In this document: positions 1-10,517 of the stretch, one piece after another
Layout of the letters: every line of letters starts with the position of its first letter
Position numbering within the stretch: position 1 is the first letter of the stretch
DNA from: Streptomyces sp. SW4
GTDB taxonomy: Bacteria > Actinomycetota > Actinomycetes > Streptomycetales > Streptomycetaceae
Direction: 5' to 3'
NCBI GenBank assembly: GCA_003248315.1
Contig: QKWM01000004.1
Coordinates: 2,601,001 to 2,665,000, forward strand
DNA: 64,000 nucleotides
The notes under the pieces: model-generated
Seen by the model: the letters and a program-made list of their open reading frames with translations, nothing else
Database searches by the model: none
Told to the model about the DNA's origin: nothing
Program-made: the position numbers and the translations under genes

Positions 1-117
1 CGCGACGGGCACCGGGGCACCGGGTCCGGCGGTCGCGGCCGTGGCGAGGGGGCCGACGGCCAGCGAGGCCAGCAGCGCGGCGGCGACGGCGGTGCGGGCA
101 TGGGCGCGGGTGTTCAT
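1..117 (-). CDS. Partial secreted protein (signal peptide only)
   Basis: Only the first 39 codons lie in the window; the gene runs off the left edge. The ATG at 117-115 has an AGGAG about nine bases upstream on the minus strand. The product starts MNTRAHARTAVAAALL, with a basic N-terminus, a hydrophobic Ala/Leu/Val core over residues 10-28 and a small-residue stretch near residue 30 that suits signal peptidase I, so it is probably exported. Nothing beyond the signal peptide is visible and no function can be assigned. It is transcribed away from the tetR gene at 337. Confidence 0.6.
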   Translation of the reverse strand, partial: MNTRAHARTAVAAALLASLAVGPLATAATAGPGAPVPVA

Positions 118-296
118 GGAAACGGGCTCCTGCTTCGGCGAGGGGAGCGTGCTTCGGACGGTCCCCATCCTGGTGATCACGCCCGCCGCCGGGATCCTGC
201 CCGGTGAGGAGGCCGCCCCCACTCCGGGCCCCCGCACGTCGGGTCGGCCCTTAGAGGTCGCCTGCGGCGATGGAGGGGTGCGCGCGTCGCGCACCG

Positions 297-322
297 CGTA
301 TTGCAACGATCGATCCAATACG
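297..322. promoter_or_regulatory. Palindromic operator of the tetR gene
   Basis: Arms CGTATTG (297-303) and CAATACG (316-322) are perfect inverted repeats separated by 12 bases. A second palindrome, CGATCG, sits exactly at the centre (307-312). The site overlaps the presumed promoter of the TetR gene at 337, as expected for autorepression. The arm ends give a TTG-N12-CAA pattern that recurs upstream of the adjacent MFS gene. Confidence 0.6.
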
Positions 323-330
323 GCTAGGCT
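301..330 (+). promoter_or_regulatory. Promoter of tetR gene, probably leaderless
   Basis: TTGCAA (301-306) and TAGGCT (325-330) are 18 bases apart and fit -35 and -10 elements. The ATG at 337 starts only six bases after the -10 hexamer and no ribosome binding site is visible, so the transcript probably begins at or next to the start codon. The promoter is buried in the palindrome at 297-322. Confidence 0.5.
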
Positions 331-336
331 GGCCGC

Positions 337-933
337 ATGGCCCGACCGCGGATGTTCGACGAGGAGCGGGCCCTGGACGCGGCGATGCGCACGTTCTGGG
401 AGAAGGGTTACGAGGCCACTTCCACCCAGGACCTGTGCGAGGCCACCGGACTGGGGCGCAGCAGCATCTACAACACGTTCAAGAGCAAGCGCGACCTGTT
501 CGAGCGTGCGCTGGCCCACTACATCGACACCATGACCACCGCCCAGCTGGCCGTCCTGGAGGACTCTCGGCGCCGTGCCGCCGATCGCATCCGTGCCCTG
601 TTCGCCATGGTCGTCGACGGCGAGACCGAGCACCGGGTCGGCGGTCGCAGCCTGGGCTGCCTGACCGTGAACACCACGGTCGAGCTGGCCGCCCGGGACG
701 GCCGGGCGGCGGGAATGCTGGAGCGGGACACGGCCCGCAGGCTGACGGCGCTCCGCGCGGTGATCGAGGAGGGCCGCCGGGACGGCAGTATCACCTCCCG
801 GCGGGACGCCGAAGCGCTGGCCCGCTTCGTCAACGCGGCGATCGGCGGCATGCGCATCTCCAGCCAGGGCGGCGCTGACCGGACCACGCTGGAGTCGATC
901 GCGGATGTCGCCCTCGACGCACTGACCCACTGA
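337..933 (+). CDS. TetR/AcrR family transcriptional regulator
   Basis: A 198-residue intact protein with an N-terminal TetR helix-turn-helix (about residues 8-55; it contains EKGYEATSTQDLCEATG followed by SSIYNTFKSKRDLF). The rest is the helical ligand-binding and dimer domain. Cys residues near 97 and 109 are not diagnostic. It lies upstream of and co-directional with an MFS exporter, and similar palindromes precede both genes, so it most likely represses itself and the exporter and is released by a transported compound. The start is supported by the -10 element six bases upstream. The inducer is unknown. Confidence 0.85.
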   Translation: MARPRMFDEERALDAAMRTFWEKGYEATSTQDLCEATGLGRSSIYNTFKSKRDLFERALAHYIDTMTTAQLAVLEDSRRRAADRIRALFAMVVDGETEHRVGGRSLGCLTVNTTVELAARDGRAAGMLERDTARRLTALRAVIEEGRRDGSITSRRDAEALARFVNAAIGGMRISSQGGADRTTLESIADVALDALTH

Positions 934-985
934 TCCGCCGACCCGCTGACTCGCTGATCCACTGACCCGCTGATCCACTGACCCC
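922..985. repeat. Four 16-bp tandem repeats across the tetR stop codon
   Basis: Four exact-length 16-base units run 922-937, 938-953, 954-969 and 970-985. The last two are CTGATCCACTGACCCG and the same with a final C; the first two are degenerate. Each unit is itself two related 8-base halves. The array begins inside the last codons of the TetR gene and includes its TGA (931-933). Confidence 0.8.
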
Positions 986-1010
986 GCTCCGGGGTCGCCC
1001 GCCCGTACCC

Positions 1011-1038
1011 GAGTTTTGTACTGGACAATCCAAAACTC
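1011..1038. promoter_or_regulatory. Palindromic operator upstream of MFS gene
   Basis: Arms GAGTTTTG (1011-1018) and CAAAACTC (1031-1038) are perfect inverted repeats around a 12-base spacer. The spacing and the TTG...CAA inner ends match the palindrome at 297-322. It lies about 60 bases before the MFS start and probably overlaps that promoter, making it a second target of the neighbouring TetR protein. Confidence 0.55.
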
Positions 1039-1098
1039 TTCGTCATCACGCCCTCCGGCCCCGCGCCGGCCGGCGTCGACCCTCAAGGAGACCGAACC

Positions 1099-2289
1099 GT
1101 GCCCCGTGCCGTATACGTCCTGGCGCTCGGCATCTTCGCCATGGTGACCAGCGAGTTCGCGGTCGCCGGACTGATGCCTCAGATGGCCGACGGCCTGAAC
1201 GCGAGCATCCCGCAGATCGGATACCTCATCACCGCGTTCGCGGTGGCCATGGCGGCCGGCGGGCCGTTCCTCACCCTGGCGCTCATGAAACTGCCGCCAC
1301 GGACGGCACTGATGACGCTGTTCGTCGTCTTCCTGGCGGGCAACGTCCTGGCTGCCACCGCGACCGGCTACGCCACGATGATGACCGCGCGGATCATCAC
1401 CGGCATCGCCTCCCAGGCCTTCTTCGGGGTCGGCATCTCGATGTGCGCTCAGCTCACCCGCCCCGAGATCCGCGGCCGGGCGATCGCGGTCGCCATGAAC
1501 GGCCTCATGCTCGGCACCCTGCTCGGACTGCCCGTCTCCACCCTGGTCGGCGAGCGGTTCGGCTGGCGCGCGGCGTTCTGGACCATCAGCGCCATCACCG
1601 TGATCGCCGCCTTGGCCACCCTGTTCGGCGTGCCCCGCATCGAGCGCGCCGACAGCGGTGGCACCTTCCGGCAGGAGGTCGGCGTCTTCAGGAAGCCCAA
1701 GCTGTGGCTGGTGCTGTCCACCAGCACGCTCATCATCGGCGCGACGTTCTCCGCCTTCAGCTACTTCACCCCGATCCTCACCGGCCTCACCGGCTTCTCC
1801 GCGGGCACCGTCCCCGTTCTGCTGATCGCCTACGGCGCCGCCGGAGTCGTCGGCAACAACATCGTCGGCCGCTTCGCCGACCGCCACACCGTCCCGGTGC
1901 TCACCGTCGGTCTCGTCCTCAACGCCGTGTTCCTGGCCGGCTTCGCGGTGCTCGCCGACCTGCCCGCACCGGCCGTGCTCTGCATGATGGGCATCGGTCT
2001 GGCCGGCGTCACCATGAACCCGGCCATGGCGACCCGCGTCCAGCGCACCGGCAACGCCGGCCCGCTGGTCAACACCGTTCACACCTCGTTCATCACCCTC
2101 GGCGTCATCCTCGGCTCCTCCCTCGGCGCCGTCGTGATCGAAGCCTGGGGCCTGCGCGCCCCGCTCTGGCTCGGCGCGATCATGGCCCTGGCCGGCCTGG
2201 CCACCGTCCTGCCCGACCTCGCCCGCCGTTCCGCACCCGCACCGGCCGCCCCCGCCCCGTGCCCTGCCGGGCAGGCAGAACGCGTCTGA
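1099..2289 (+). CDS. MFS transporter, DHA1-type drug exporter
   Basis: A 396-residue inner-membrane protein with the length and roughly 12 hydrophobic segments of the major facilitator superfamily. The N-terminus (MPRAVYVLALGIFAMVTSEF) and the following AGLMPQMADGL resemble AraJ/CmlR-like DHA1 proton antiporters, which expel drugs or sugars. A good AAGGAG lies eight bases before the GTG. It follows the TetR gene and a palindromic operator, so it is probably the regulated efflux pump of a two-gene unit. The substrate cannot be told from sequence. The frame is intact; the C-terminus is Ala/Pro rich. Confidence 0.85.
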   Translation: MPRAVYVLALGIFAMVTSEFAVAGLMPQMADGLNASIPQIGYLITAFAVAMAAGGPFLTLALMKLPPRTALMTLFVVFLAGNVLAATATGYATMMTARIITGIASQAFFGVGISMCAQLTRPEIRGRAIAVAMNGLMLGTLLGLPVSTLVGERFGWRAAFWTISAITVIAALATLFGVPRIERADSGGTFRQEVGVFRKPKLWLVLSTSTLIIGATFSAFSYFTPILTGLTGFSAGTVPVLLIAYGAAGVVGNNIVGRFADRHTVPVLTVGLVLNAVFLAGFAVLADLPAPAVLCMMGIGLAGVTMNPAMATRVQRTGNAGPLVNTVHTSFITLGVILGSSLGAVVIEAWGLRAPLWLGAIMALAGLATVLPDLARRSAPAPAAPAPCPAGQAERV

Positions 2290-2449
2290 GCGTTCGCGTC
2301 ATCCGGCAGGCGGGACCCGTCGCTCCACGATCGCCACGGGCCGGCGGGCGTCGATCACATCGATGCGACGACGCCTGAAGGGGCCCCCGAGGCCGTGAAC
2401 GCATAGGCTGCGGCCTGGTCAACGCATCGGATCGAGGGGGAGGGGCCCG

Positions 2450-4194
2450 ATGACCCACGCGACCGAGGCCTTCCAGCCGCTCCAGACGGACGACCCGCCC
2501 ATGGTGGGCGGGTACCGGCTCGCCGCCCGGCTCGGAGCGGGCGGCATGGGGCGGGTGTATCTCTCGCACACCCAGGGCGGCCGGCCGGTGGCGATCAAGG
2601 TGGTGCGGCCGGAACTGGCCGACGACCCCGGCTTCCGGCGCCGTTTCAGCCGGGAGATCAAGGCCGCCCGGCGCGTGAAGGGCGCGTACACCGCCGAACT
2701 GATCGACGCCGACGGGGACGGCGTACCGCCCTGGCTGGCCACGCTGTACGTGCCCGGGCCCTCCCTGACACAGGCCGTGGACCGCAACGGACCGCTGCCG
2801 GTGCCGGCGGTGCTGTGGCTGATGGCGGGCGTCGCCGAGGCGCTCCAGGCCATCCACGGCGCGGGGATCGTCCACCGGGACCTCAAGCCGTCGAACGTGC
2901 TGCTCGCCGCCGACGGCCCCCGGGTCATCGACTTCGGCATCGCGGTCGCCGCGGACGGCACCGCCCACACCGCCACCGGCGCCGCCATCGGCACCCCCCA
3001 GTTCATGGCCCCGGAACAGGCGTCCGGGAGCGGCGACGTCACCGCGGCGACCGACGTCTTCGCGCTCGGCCAGACCGCGGCGTTCGCGGCGCTGGGCCGG
3101 CCGCTCTACGGCGACGGGCCGTCGGTGAGCGTGCTGTACCGGATCGTGCACTCCGAGCCCGACCTGACCCGGCTGCCCGAACCGCTCCGCGAGCCGATCG
3201 GCCGGTGCCTGGCCGCCGACCCGGCCAAGCGGATCACCCCGGCGGAGGTGGTCGCCTGGTGCCGGCGGCTCCTGGGACCCGACGCCGACGCGGGCGCCGG
3301 ACCGGCCGTGTGGCGGGAGATCGCCGGGCCGCCGACGACGGTCCCGCCGCCCGCGCCGGCGGCCCCGCGCCCCGCACCCGCCACCCGCACGCCCCGGTAC
3401 CGCACGCCCCGGCCCCGCACACGCTGCCGTTCACCGCACCGCTGCCCGCGGCCGGCCCGGCGTTCCCGCCCGCCCCGGGCAGCGCACCGACCCCGGGCGG
3501 CGGCCCGGCCGCGGGCGGCGCACGGCCCTCGTCGTGGGCGCCGGCGTGACGGCCGGCCTGCTGCTGCTCGCCGGCGTCACCTGGACCGTCATGGACGCCG
3601 TGGACCGGCTGGCCGACCGGAACCGCGCCCGGGACACGGCCGCGTCCGGCCCCTCCGGCGGCACCGCGTCCGGCGCTCCCGGCCGGGCGTCCGCCGGCTC
3701 CTCCGCGACCGGGGGCGGTTCCGCCCCGGAGGCGTCGCCCGGCACGGGGTCCGCGGCGGCGGCCGGCGCCGGGACCGGCGCGGACGCCGGCCGCCCGCCC
3801 TCCGCGTCCGGCGCGCCCGGGCGCTCGCCCTCCCCCGGTGTGGCTGGACGGGAAGACCTCGACCGACCTCACCGACATGGACCTGCGCAAGGACCGCAAG
3901 GGCGACATCCGCCTCGACTGCGCTGGGACCGGATGCGCCCTGGAGAGCGACGCCGCCGTGTTCAAGCTGCTGTACGGCGAACCGGGCGCCACGTACGAGA
4001 CCTGCCGGTCGGCCCTCGACGGCGACCGGCACGACGGCCACCGTCTGCCGCTGGCGGCCGCGGCCCAGGGCAGCGAGATCTGCGTGCGCAACCGGAACGG
4101 GGACATCGCGCTGCTCGTGCTCACCGTGAAGTCGACCGCCCTGCCGGACATCGCCTTCGTCACCGCCGACCGGACGGTGTGGCGGGCGGCCTGA
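2450..4194 (+). CDS. Membrane Ser/Thr protein kinase (frameshifted)
   Basis: A Hanks-type kinase domain occupies about residues 22-280: the glycine loop LGAGGMGRVYL, VAIKVV lysine, catalytic HRDLKPSNVLL, DFGIAV and GTPQFMAPEQ. A Pro/Ala-rich linker follows. After two one-base breaks (near 3390 and 3500) a single membrane segment is readable (TALVVGAGVTAGLLLLAGVT, from about 3522), then a Gly/Ser-rich stretch. A further break near 3830, possibly two bases lost from a C run, leads to an extracytoplasmic domain beginning at WLDGKTSTDLTD. The start has GAGGGGGAGGGG upstream and a TAGGCT -10 at 2404-2409. The kinase faces the cytoplasm; the external domain is probably a sensor. Its targets are unknown. 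Confidence 0.8.
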
Positions 4195-4356
4195 CGCCGT
4201 GCGTGGGGCGGACGCCGTGCGCGGGCGGACGGGTTGACGCATGGGGGGCGTGCGGGCCGACGCCATGCGTGGGGCGTGCGGGCCGACGCCGTGCGTGGGG
4301 CGGGCGGCGCCGTGGATCAGGCGGGTCGTGCCGTGGAGCGGGCGGCCTGACGCCGT
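4182..4356. repeat. GC-rich repeat region at the kinase stop codon
   Basis: A 19-base sequence containing the kinase TGA (GCGGGCGGCCTGACGCCGT) occurs at 4182-4200 and again at 4338-4356. Between them a 26-base unit starting GGGGCGTGCGGGCCGACGCC is tandemly repeated at 4245-4270 and 4271-4296, with partial copies on either side. No gene is evident here, and the 326-base gap to the next gene is otherwise empty apart from the operator at 4424. Confidence 0.75.
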
Positions 4357-4423
4357 AGGGCGGGCGGGCCCGCGGCTCAGGGCGCCGCCACGGACCCGCG
4401 CACCCGTTCCGGCCATTTTCATG

Positions 4424-4435
4424 CAAGCATGCTTG
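4424..4435. promoter_or_regulatory. Palindromic operator CAAGCATGCTTG upstream of catabolic operon
   Basis: A perfect 12-base palindrome set in an AT-rich island (the flanks include ATTTTC and TTGATTGTTTTT) that is unusual for this region. It lies about 90 bases before the first gene of the acyl-CoA operon. The TetR gene closing that operon (13988) is the obvious candidate to bind it. I saw no second copy in the window. Confidence 0.55.
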
Positions 4436-4520
4436 ATTGTTTTTGGCTCCGCTGCCATGCTCCTCAGCACGCCGCGCCAGCACACCGCGCCGCACGCCGC
4501 CGTGCCCGAGGGGAGCGCCC

Positions 4521-5314
4521 GTGTCCGACCCGACGCCCGTCATCGACGACCTGCGCGAGGAGAGCGAGGAACTCGACGCGCTGGTCGCCCGGCTGAGCCC
4601 CGGTCAGTGGAGGCGGCCCACCCCGGCCCCCGGCTGGACCGTCGCCCACCAGATCGCGCACCTGACCTGGACCGACCGCTCGGCCCTGCTGGCCGTCACC
4701 GACGCGGACGCCTTCCGCGCCCTGGCCGAGAAGGCCCTCGCCGCGCCCGGCACCTTCGTGGACGAGGGCGCCGAGGAGGGCGCCGCCCTGCCGCCCGCCG
4801 GGCTGCTGGCGGCCTGGCGGCAGGGGCGTACCGCCCTGGACGAGGCACTGCGCGGATCCGCGCCCGGAGCCCGCTTCCCCTGGTACGGCCCGCCCATGTC
4901 GGCCGCCTCGATGGCCACCGCCCGGCTGATGGAGACCTGGGCCCACGGCCTGGACGTCGCCGACGCGCTCGGCGTGCACCGCCCGCCCACCGGCCGGCTG
5001 AGGCACGTGGCCCGCATCGGCGTGCGCGCCCGCGACTACGCGTTCACCGTCCACGGACTCACCCCGCCCGCCGGGGAGTTCCGCGTCGAACTCACCGCCC
5101 CCGACGGCACCCTCTGGGCGTACGGCCCCGAGGACGCGGACCAGCGGGTCACCGGCCCCGCCCTCGACTTCTGCCTCCTCGTCACCCGGCGCGCCCACCG
5201 CGCCGACCTCGACCTGACCGCCGAGGGCGCCGACGCCGACCGCTGGCTCGGCATCGCCCAGGCCTTCGCGGGCCCGCCCGGCCCCGGCCGCCCGCCGAAG
5301 GGGGCGCCCGGTGA
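4521..5314 (+). CDS. TIGR03084-type MDMPI-fold metal-binding protein (frameshifted)
   Basis: The likely GTG start at 4521 follows GAGGGGAG. The protein begins [19 protein letters not shown] and contains [19 protein letters not shown], which carries the conserved His of the maleylpyruvate-isomerase/DinB metal-binding fold, and [15 protein letters not shown] with a second His. Length (about 264 residues) and sequence fit the TIGR03084 group, typically found beside acyl-CoA catabolic genes in actinobacteria. A one-base loss in a G run near 5302 breaks the frame; restored, the gene stops at a TGA inside the GTGA that starts the next gene, a four-base translational coupling. The reaction is not established for the family. 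Confidence 0.75.
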
Positions 5315-6981
5315 CGGTCCTGCGCATCGGCAACGCCTCCGGTTTCTACGGCGACCGCTTCGACGCCATGCGGGAGATGCTCACCGGCGGCCCGCTGGAC
5401 GTCCTCACCGGCGACTACCTCGCCGAGCTGACCATGCTCATCCTCGGCCGGGACCGGCTGAAGGACCCCGGCGCCGGGTACGCCCGCACCTTCCTGCGGC
5501 AGCTGGAGGAGTGCCTCGGCCTCGCCCACGAACGGGGCGTGAAGATCGTCAGCAACGCCGGCGGGCTCAACCCGGCCGGCCTCGCCGACGCCGTCCGCGC
5601 CCTCGCCGACCGGCTGGGCATCCCCGTCCGGGTCGCGCACGTCGAGGGCGACGACCTCAAGGACCGGTACCCGGACAGCCTCGCCGCCCACGCCTACCTC
5701 GGCGGCCATGGCATCGCCGCCTGCCTGCGGGCCGGCGCCGACGTCGTCGTCACCGGGCGGGTCACCGACGCCGCGCTGGTCACCGGGCCGGCCGCCGCCC
5801 GCTTCGGCTGGGCGCCGACGGAGTACGACCGGCTCGCGGGCGCCGTCGTCGCCGGGCACGTGCTGGAGTGCGGGACCCAGGCCACCGGCGGCAACTACGC
5901 CTTCTTCCACGACGGGGACGTGCGGCGGCCCGGCTTCCCGCTGGCCGAACTCCACGCCGACGGCTCCTGCGTCATCACCAAACACGACAACACCGGCGGG
6001 CTCGTCGACGTCGGCACGGTCACCGCCCAGCTGCTGTACGAGACCGGCGGCGCCCGGTACCCGGGCCCGGACGTCACCGCCCGGCTGGACACCGTACGGC
6101 TCCGGCAGGACGGCCCCGACCGGGTCCGGATCGACGGCGTGCGCGGTGAGGCCCCGCCGCCCGTCCTCAAGGTCGGCCGCAACCGCCTCGGCGGCTTCCG
6201 CAACGAGGTCACCTTCGTCCTCACCGGCCTGGACATCGACGCCAAGGCCGCGCTCGTCCGGGAGCAGCTGGAGCCCGCCCTCGGCAAGGTCACCGACGTG
6301 CGCTGGGAACTGGTGCGCACCGACCGGCCCGACGCGGCGACCGAGGAGACGGCCAGCGCCCTGCTGCGGCTCGTCGTCCGGGACCCCGACCAGCAGGCCG
6401 TCGGACGGGCGCTGAGCGGCGCCGCCGTCGAGCTGGCGCTGGGCAGCTACCCCGGCTTCCACGTCCTCGCGCCCCCGGGCAAGGGCGCCCCCTACGGCGT
6501 CTTCGAGGCGGCGTACGTCCCCCGGGACGCCGTCGGCCATGTCGCGGTCCTCCACGACGGGCGACGGATCGACGTCGCCGAGGCCGGGGACACCGCCGTC
6601 CTCACGGACGTACCGGAGCCGCCGCTTCCCGAGCCGCTGCCCGCCGGGCCGTCCCGGCGCGCCCCCCTCGGTCTCGTCGCCGGCGCCCGCAGCGGCGACA
6701 AGGGCGGCAGCGCCAACGTCGGCGTCTGGGCCCGCACCGACGACGCCTGGCGGTGGCTCGCGCACGCACTGACCGCCGACCGCTTCCGGGAGCTGATCCC
6801 CGAGGCCCGCGACCTGCCCGTCACCCGCCACACCCTGCCCAACCTGCGCGCCCTCAACTTCGTCGTGGACGGCATCCTCGGCGAGGGCGTCGCCGCCCAG
6901 GCCCGCTTCGACCCGCAGGCCAAGGCGCTCGGCGAATGGCTGCGCTCCCGCCACCTCGACATCCCGGAGGTCCTGCTGTGA
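5311..6981 (+). CDS. AtuA-like acyclic terpene utilization protein (DUF1446)
   Basis: A 556-residue intact protein. The N-terminus ([17 protein letters not shown], then [16 protein letters not shown]) and the internal [17 protein letters not shown] and [11 protein letters not shown] motifs are those of the AtuA/DUF1446 family. In Pseudomonas AtuA belongs to the acyclic terpene (citronellol/geraniol) operon; its exact reaction is unsettled. A C-terminal piece ([20 protein letters not shown]) is a second conserved block of the family, here fused in one polypeptide. The gene overlaps the preceding one by four bases and lies 37 bases before the carboxylase beta gene, so it is part of the same operon. 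Confidence 0.8.
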   Translation: MTVLRIGNASGFYGDRFDAMREMLTGGPLDVLTGDYLAELTMLILGRDRLKDPGAGYARTFLRQLEECLGLAHERGVKIVSNAGGLNPAGLADAVRALADRLGIPVRVAHVEGDDLKDRYPDSLAAHAYLGGHGIAACLRAGADVVVTGRVTDAALVTGPAAARFGWAPTEYDRLAGAVVAGHVLECGTQATGGNYAFFHDGDVRRPGFPLAELHADGSCVITKHDNTGGLVDVGTVTAQLLYETGGARYPGPDVTARLDTVRLRQDGPDRVRIDGVRGEAPPPVLKVGRNRLGGFRNEVTFVLTGLDIDAKAALVREQLEPALGKVTDVRWELVRTDRPDAATEETASALLRLVVRDPDQQAVGRALSGAAVELALGSYPGFHVLAPPGKGAPYGVFEAAYVPRDAVGHVAVLHDGRRIDVAEAGDTAVLTDVPEPPLPEPLPAGPSRRAPLGLVAGARSGDKGGSANVGVWARTDDAWRWLAHALTADRFRELIPEARDLPVTRHTLPNLRALNFVVDGILGEGVAAQARFDPQAKALGEWLRSRHLDIPEVLL

Positions 6982-7018
6982 CCGTCCCCGTCCCGGACCC
7001 CGCCCCGGAGGTCGCGCC

Positions 7019-8614
<1,596 letters not shown>

Positions 8615-8622
8615 GGGAACCC

Positions 8623-10462
8623 ATGATCGCTTCCGTCCTCGTCGCCAACCGGGGCGAGATCGCCTGCCGGATCTTCCGCACCTGCCGCGAACTGGGCATC
8701 CGCACGGCCGCCGTCTTCTCCGACGCCGACGCCCACGCCCTCCACACGCGCGTGGCCGACACGGCCGTACGGCTCCCGGGGCGACGCCCGCCGAGACGTA
8801 CCTGCGCGGCGAGGCGGTCGTGAAGGCCGCCCTCGACGCCGGCGCCGACGCCGTCCACCCCGGCTACGGCTTCCTCTCCGAGAACGCCGGCTTCGCGCGG
8901 GCCGTCCTCGACGCCGGCCTGACCTGGATCGGGCCGCCGCCGGAGGCGATCGAGGCCATGGCGTCCAAGACCCGCGCCAAGGAACTGCTCGGCATCGAGC
9001 CCCTGAAGGAGGTCACCGAGGCCGATCTGCCGGTGCTGGTGAAGGCGGCGGCCGGCGGCGGCGGACGCGGCATGCGGATCGTGCGGCGGCTCGCCGACCT
9101 CGACGCCGAGCTGACGGCCGCCCGCGCGGAGGCCGCGAGCGCCTTCGGCGACGCAGAGGTCTTCGTCGAGCCCTACGTCGAGAACGGCCGCCACGTCGAG
9201 GTGCAGATCCTCGCCGACACCCACGGCACGGTGTGGGCGCTCGGCACCCGCGACTGCTCCCTCCAGCGCCGCCACCAGAAGGTGATCGAGGAGGCCCCGC
9301 GCCCGGCCTGACCGAGGCCCTGACCCAGGACCTGTACGCGCAGGCGGTCCGCGCCGCCCGCGCCGTCTCCTACGTCGGCGCCGGGACCGTCGAGTTCCTC
9401 GTCGCCGCCGACGGCACGGCCCACTTCCTGGAGATGAACACCCGCCTCCAGGTCGAACACCCCGTCACCGAGGCCGTGTACGGCGTCGACCTGGTCGCCC
9501 TCCAGCTCCGCGTCGCCGAGGGCCACGCCCTCGACGCCGAGCCGCCCCGCGCGCGCGGCCACGCCGTCGAGGCCCGCCTGTACGCCGAGGACCCGGCCGC
9601 CGGCTGGGCCCCGCAGACCGGCCGGCTGCACCGCCTCGCCGTCCCCGGCGTCCGCCTCGACACCGGATACGGCGACGGCGACGACATCGGCGTCCACTAC
9701 GACCCGATGCTCGCCAAGGCCGTCGCCCACGCGCCCACCCGCGCGGAGGCGATCCGCCGGCTCGCCGGCGCCCTGGAACGGGCGGCGATCCACGGCCCGG
9801 CCACCAACCGCGACCTCCTCGTCCGCTCCTTGCGGCACGAGGAGTTCACGACCGCCTGCATGGACACCGGCTTCTACGACCGCCACCTGGCCGACCTGAC
9901 CGCACCGGCCCCGGACCCCCTGGCGCCGCTGGCCGCCGCCCTCGCCGACGCCCACGGCCGCTCCCGGTTCGGCGGCTGGCGGAACGTCCCGTCCCAGCCG
10001 CAGGTCAAGCGGTACGCCATGGCCGGCGAGGAGCACGAGGTGCGCTACCACCACACCCGCACCGGCCTCACCGCCGACGGCGTACGCGTCGTCCACGCCG
10101 ACGCCCACCTCGTCGTCCTGGAGACCGACGGCGTCCGGCGCCGCTACGAGGTCGCCCGCTACGGCGACCGGGTCCACGTGAACACCACCGTCCTCACCGC
10201 CCTGCCCCGCTTCCCCGACCCCGCCGCCCAGCACGCCCCGGGATCGCTTCTCGCCCCCATGCCGGGCACGGTCGTCCGCGTCGCGGAGGGTTTGACCGAG
10301 GGGACCGCCGTCCGAGCGGGCCAACCCCTCCTCTGGCTGGAGGCGATGAAGATGGAACACAAGATCACCGCCCCGGCCACCGGCACGCTCACGACCCTGC
10401 ACGCCGTACCCGGTCAGCAGGTGACGGTGGGCTCTGTGCTGGCGGTGGTCCGAGAGACCTAG
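8623..10462 (+). CDS. Acyl-CoA carboxylase alpha subunit (biotin carboxylase + BCCP; frameshifted)
   Basis: The N-terminal biotin carboxylase starts [20 protein letters not shown] and contains [15 protein letters not shown], the ATP-grasp loop [14 protein letters not shown], and [12 protein letters not shown]. The C-terminus carries the biotinylation motif [13 protein letters not shown] about 40 residues from the end. One-base losses near 8779 (G run) and 9300 (C run) split the frame; repaired length is about 613 residues. The segment before the ATP-grasp loop looks shorter than in typical homologues. GAGGGAA precedes the ATG, eight bases after the beta-subunit stop. It charges biotin with CO2 for the beta subunit encoded next door. 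Confidence 0.87.
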
Positions 10463-10517
10463 GGGCGAGGGGAACCGCGCGACAAGCCACGACGAAGCCC
10501 GCAGCCAAAGGAGCCGC

